Source: Clusia tigrina
Lineage: Eukaryota > Arthropoda > Insecta > Diptera > Clusiidae
Assembly (NCBI GenBank): GCA_920105625.2
Contig: OV050032.1
Span: forward strand, 93,604,542-93,668,541
DNA length: 64,000 bases
Direction of reading: 5' to 3'
Shown: in pieces, positions 61,206-64,000 of the stretch
Layout: every line of letters starts with the position of its first letter
How positions within the stretch are numbered: position 1 is the first letter of the stretch
Made by a program: the position numbers and the translations under genes
Notes under the pieces: generated by a model
What the model was told of the DNA's origin: nothing
Seen by the model: the letters and a program-made list of their open reading frames with translations, nothing else
Databases searched by the model: none

Positions 61206-64000
61206 ACACCTTGAAATTTTGTAACACTAAAGTAATCGAGCCTCTTGTCAATTTAAGCCATCGCTCAAAGCTGTGCTACCCTAGAGTCCCAAATCAAACA
61301 CTGATAAAACTTCAAATGGCCCTAACTTCTTTACGGTACGTCCTACACCTATCAAAGTTGGCAACATACAAATGCTTGTAGCTTTTTACTGGAGCGTCAT
61401 AAAACCTGGAAATTTTGTAACAATGAAGTACCCGAGCCTCTTGTCAATTTAAACCATCGCTCAAAGCTATGCTACCCTAGAGTCCCAAATCAAACACTGA
61501 TAAAACTTCAAACGCCCCTAACTTCTATACGGTACGTCCTACACCTATCAAAGTTGGCAACATACAAATGCTTGTAACTTTTTACTGGAGCGTCATAACA
61601 CCTTGAAATTTTGTAACACTAAAGTAATCGAGCCTCTTGTCAATTTAAACCATCGCTCAAAGCTATGCTACCCTAGAGTCCCAAATCAAACACTGAAAAA
61701 AATCAAATGGCCCTAACTTCTTTACAGTACGTCCTACACCTATCAAAGTTTGCAACATACAAATGCTTGTATCTTTTTACTGGAGCGTCATAAAACCTTG
61801 AAATTTTGTAACAATAAAGTACCCGAGCCTCTTGTCAATTTAAGCCATCGTTCAAAGCTATGCTACCCTTGAGTCCCAAATCAAACACTGATAAAACTTC
61901 AAACGGCCCTAATTTCTATACGGTATGTCCTACACCTATCAAAGTTTGCAACAGACAAATGCTTGTAACTTTTTACTGGAGCGTCATAAAACCTTGAAAT
62001 TTTGTAACAATAAAGTAATCGAGCCTCTTGTCAATTTAAGCCATCGCTCAAAGCTATGCTACCCTTGAGTCCCAAATCAAACACTGATAAAACTTCAAAT
62101 GGCCCTAACTTCTATACGGTACGTCCTACACCTATCAAAGTTTGCAACATACAAATGCTTGCAACTTTTTACTGGAGCGTCATAAAACCTTGAAATTTTG
62201 TAACAATAAAGTACTCGAGCCTCTTGTCAATTTAAGCTATCGCTCAAAGCTATGCTACCCTTGAGTCCCAAATCAAACACTGATAAAACTTCAAATGGCC
62301 CTAACTTCTTTACGGTACGTCCTACACCTATCAAAGTTGGCAACATACAAATGCTGGTAACTTTTTACTGGAGCGTCATAACACCTTGAAATTTTGTAAC
62401 ACTAAAGTAATCGAGCCTCTTGTCAATTTCAGCCATCGCTCAAAGCTGTGCTACCCTAGAGTCCCAAATCAAACACTGATAAAACTTCAAATGGCCCTAA
62501 CTTCTTTACGGTACGTCCTACACCTATCAAAGTTGGCAACATACAAATGCTTGTAACTTTTTACTGGAGCGTCATAAAACCTTGAAATTTTGTAACAATA
62601 AAGTACTCGAGCCTCTTGTGAATTTAAGCCATCGCTCAAAGCTATGCTACCATAGAGTCCCAAATCAAACACTGAAAAAACTTCAAACACCCCTAGCTTC
62701 TATACGGTACGTCCTACACCTATCAATGTTTGTAACATACAAATGCTTGTAGCTTTTTACTGGAGCGTCATAAAACCGTGAAATTTTGTAACAATGAAGT
62801 ACCCGAGCCTCTTGTCAATTTAAGCTATCGCTCAAAGCTATGCTACCCTTGAGTCCCAAATCAAACACTGATAAAACTTCAAATGGCCCTAACTTATATA
62901 CGGTACGTCCTGCACCTATCAAAGTTTGCAACATACAAATGCTTGTAACTTTTTACTGGAGCGTCATAAAACCTTGAAATTTTGTAACAATAAAGTTCTC
63001 GAGCATCTTGTCAATTTAAGTTATCGCTCAAAACTATGCAACCCTAGAGTCCCAAATCAAACACTGATAAAACTTCAAACGCCCCTAACTTCTATACGGT
63101 ACGTCCTACACCTATCAAAGTTTGCAACATACAAATGCTTGTATCTTTTTACTGGAGCGTCATAAAACCTTGAAGTTTTGTAACAATAAAGTACTCGAGC
63201 CTCTTGTCAATTTAAACCATCGCTCAAAGCTATGCTACCCTAGAGTCCCAAATCAAACACTGAAAAAAATCAAATGGCCCTAACTTCTTTACAGTACGTC
63301 CTACACCTATCAAAGTTTGCAACATACAAATGCTTGTATCTTTTTACTGGAGCGTCATAAAACCTTGAAATTTTGTAACAATAAAGTACCCGAGCCTCTT
63401 GTCAATTTAAGCCATCGTTCAAAGCTATGCTCCCCTTGAGTCCCAAATCAAACACTGATAAAACTTCAAACGGCCCTAATTTCTATACGGTATGTCCTAC
63501 ACCTATCAAAGTTTGCAACAGACAAATGCTTGTAACTTTTTACTGGAGCGTCATAAAACCTTGAAATTTTGTAACAATAAAGTAATCGAGCCTCTTGTCA
63601 ATTTAAGCCATCGCTCAAAGCTATGCTACCCTTGAGTCCCAAATCAAACACTGATAAAACTTCAAATGGCCCTAACTTCTATACGGTACGTCCTACACCT
63701 ATCAAAGTTTGCAACATACAAATGCTTGCAACTTTTTACTGGAGCGTCATAAAACCTTGAAATTTTGTAACAATAAAGTACTCGAGCCTCTTGTCAATTT
63801 AAGCTATCGCTCAAAGCTATGCTACCCTTGAGTCCCAAATCAAACACTGATAAAACTTCAAATGGCCCTAACTTCTTTACGGTACGTCCTACACCTATCA
63901 AAGTTGGCAACATACAAATGCTTGTAACTTTTTACTGGAGCGTCATAACACCTTGAAATTTTGTAACACTAAAGTAATCGAGCCTCTTGTCAATTTAAGC
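61206..64000 (+). repeat. Irregular right-domain tail beyond the 6043-bp units
   Basis: Fourteen full monomers and one partial reuse right-domain subtypes in a new order: GCTGTGCTACCC, AAACCTGGAAATT, TGAAAAAAATC, CATCGTTCAAAG, TAATCGAG, GTTGGCAAC and AAACCGTG. Positions 61627-62433 recur at 63194-64000 (offset 1567, 8 x 196 - 1). Private changes include TTGTGAATTTAAG (62616), CTACCATAGAG (62646), TGCTGGTAAC (62352) and CTCCCCTTGAG (63430). Confidence 0.78.
63905..64000 (+). repeat. Partial monomer at the right edge
   Basis: The last monomer is cut after position 96 (TTTAAGC), so the array continues past the right edge. It carries GTTGGCAAC, CATAACACC, AACACTAAAG and TAATCGAG, a right-domain type also seen at about 61163 and 62338. 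Confidence 0.95.

Larger units (their letters stand above)
1..64000 (+). repeat. Satellite DNA array, 196-bp monomer, about 327.5 copies head to tail
   Basis: Every segment of the window aligns to one 196-bp monomer in one orientation. Monomer starts (the TTG of TTGCAACAT) fall at 128, 323, 519, 715, 911, 1107 and so on to 63905. I find ten monomers with a 10-bp deletion, one with a 12-bp deletion, thirteen with a 1-bp deletion, six with a 1-bp insertion and three with a compensated deletion plus insertion. These changes sum to -119 bp, and 326 x 196 - 119 equals the 63777 bp from 128 to 63905, so nothing foreign is inserted. Such arrays are known from eukaryotic centromeres and heterochromatin; that location is inference. 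The long near-identical blocks could partly be assembly duplications, which the sequence alone cannot exclude. Confidence 0.98.
38938..64000 (+). repeat. Right higher-order domain of the satellite
   Basis: Monomers here are dominated by GCCATCGCTCAAAGCT with CTAGAG or CTTGAG and by CTTCTTTACGG. Recurring special subtypes are GTTGGCAAC, CATAACACC with AACACTAAAGTAATCGAG, TGAAAAAAATCAAATGG, CATCGTTCAAAG with CAACAGACAAATG, TCCCAAGTCAAAC, AAACCGTGAAATT with AACACCCCTAGCTTC, the 10-bp deletion and CTTTACGGGACG. The unit length and the higher-order period differ from the left domain although the basic monomer is the same. The 38.9-48 kb part is less regular than the rest. Confidence 0.8.

Noticed and set aside
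1..64000. CRISPR array.
   Set aside because: The repeats are 196 bp and directly abut, with no unique spacers, no leader and no cas genes. The array is a satellite.
1..64000. Transposon-derived repeat (LTR, LINE, or terminal-repeat element).
   Set aside because: No reverse transcriptase, integrase or transposase coding remains, no terminal repeats or target-site duplications, and the monomer count leaves no room for an insertion.
1..64000. Ribosomal spacer, 5S or tRNA gene cluster.
   Set aside because: No rRNA-like block and no A-box/B-box pair at tRNA spacing in the monomer on either strand. All of the 196 bp repeats at the same rate, with no gene-sized conserved segment.
1..64000. Telomere or subtelomere repeat.
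   Set aside because: No short G-rich telomeric motif is repeated, and the array does not degrade toward either edge.

Overview
The window is one uninterrupted tandem satellite array. A monomer of 196 bp is repeated head to tail, always in the same orientation, from the first base to the last. I see no protein gene, RNA gene, transposon or unique sequence. Using the TTG of the conserved TTGCAACAT as monomer position 1, the window holds 127 bp of a partial monomer (1-127), 326 complete monomers (128-63904) and 96 bp of a further monomer (63905-64000). The 30 monomers with visible indels account exactly for the total length (326 x 196 minus 119 bp = 63777 bp). The consensus is about 38% GC, with C near 24% and G near 13% on the + strand and CpG only mildly depleted. 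A homogenised 64 kb array of nucleosome-sized monomers with higher-order structure points to a eukaryotic nuclear genome, most likely centromeric or pericentromeric heterochromatin. The species cannot be told from the sequence, and I do not recognise the satellite family.

Layout. The left domain (1 to about 38.9 kb) has monomers marked by TTGTATCAATAAAG, CTATTGCTC, ACGCTTGAG and GTACGCGAG variants. It is built of long multi-monomer blocks: a 29-monomer unit (about 5684 bp) in tandem at 1265-12633, made of an 18-monomer block A and an 11-monomer block B in the order (B)-A-B-A-A. Further right are 12-monomer (2353 bp), 7-monomer, 16-monomer (3135 bp), 4-monomer (784 bp) and 10-monomer (1961 bp) duplications. 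A 29-monomer stretch (13456-19140) recurs 12544 bp downstream (26001-31684).

The right domain (about 38.9-64 kb) carries different variants: CTTCTTTACGG, GTTGGCAAC, TGAAAAAAATC, a 10-bp deletion monomer, and a CTTTACGGGACG monomer. Its main higher-order unit is 6043 bp, in two near-identical tandem copies (about 49120-55162 and 55163-61205), each with an internal 2145-bp duplication. Between about 38.9 and 48 kb the order is less regular and looks like a transition zone of shuffled duplications.

No genes work together here. The biology is that of satellite evolution: amplification by unequal exchange in whole-monomer steps, local conversion that makes chimeric monomers, and two higher-order repeat families side by side. 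The short open frames that recur each monomer start at TTG, end at stops that come and go with single-base variants, and shift frame each monomer, so I do not annotate them as genes.
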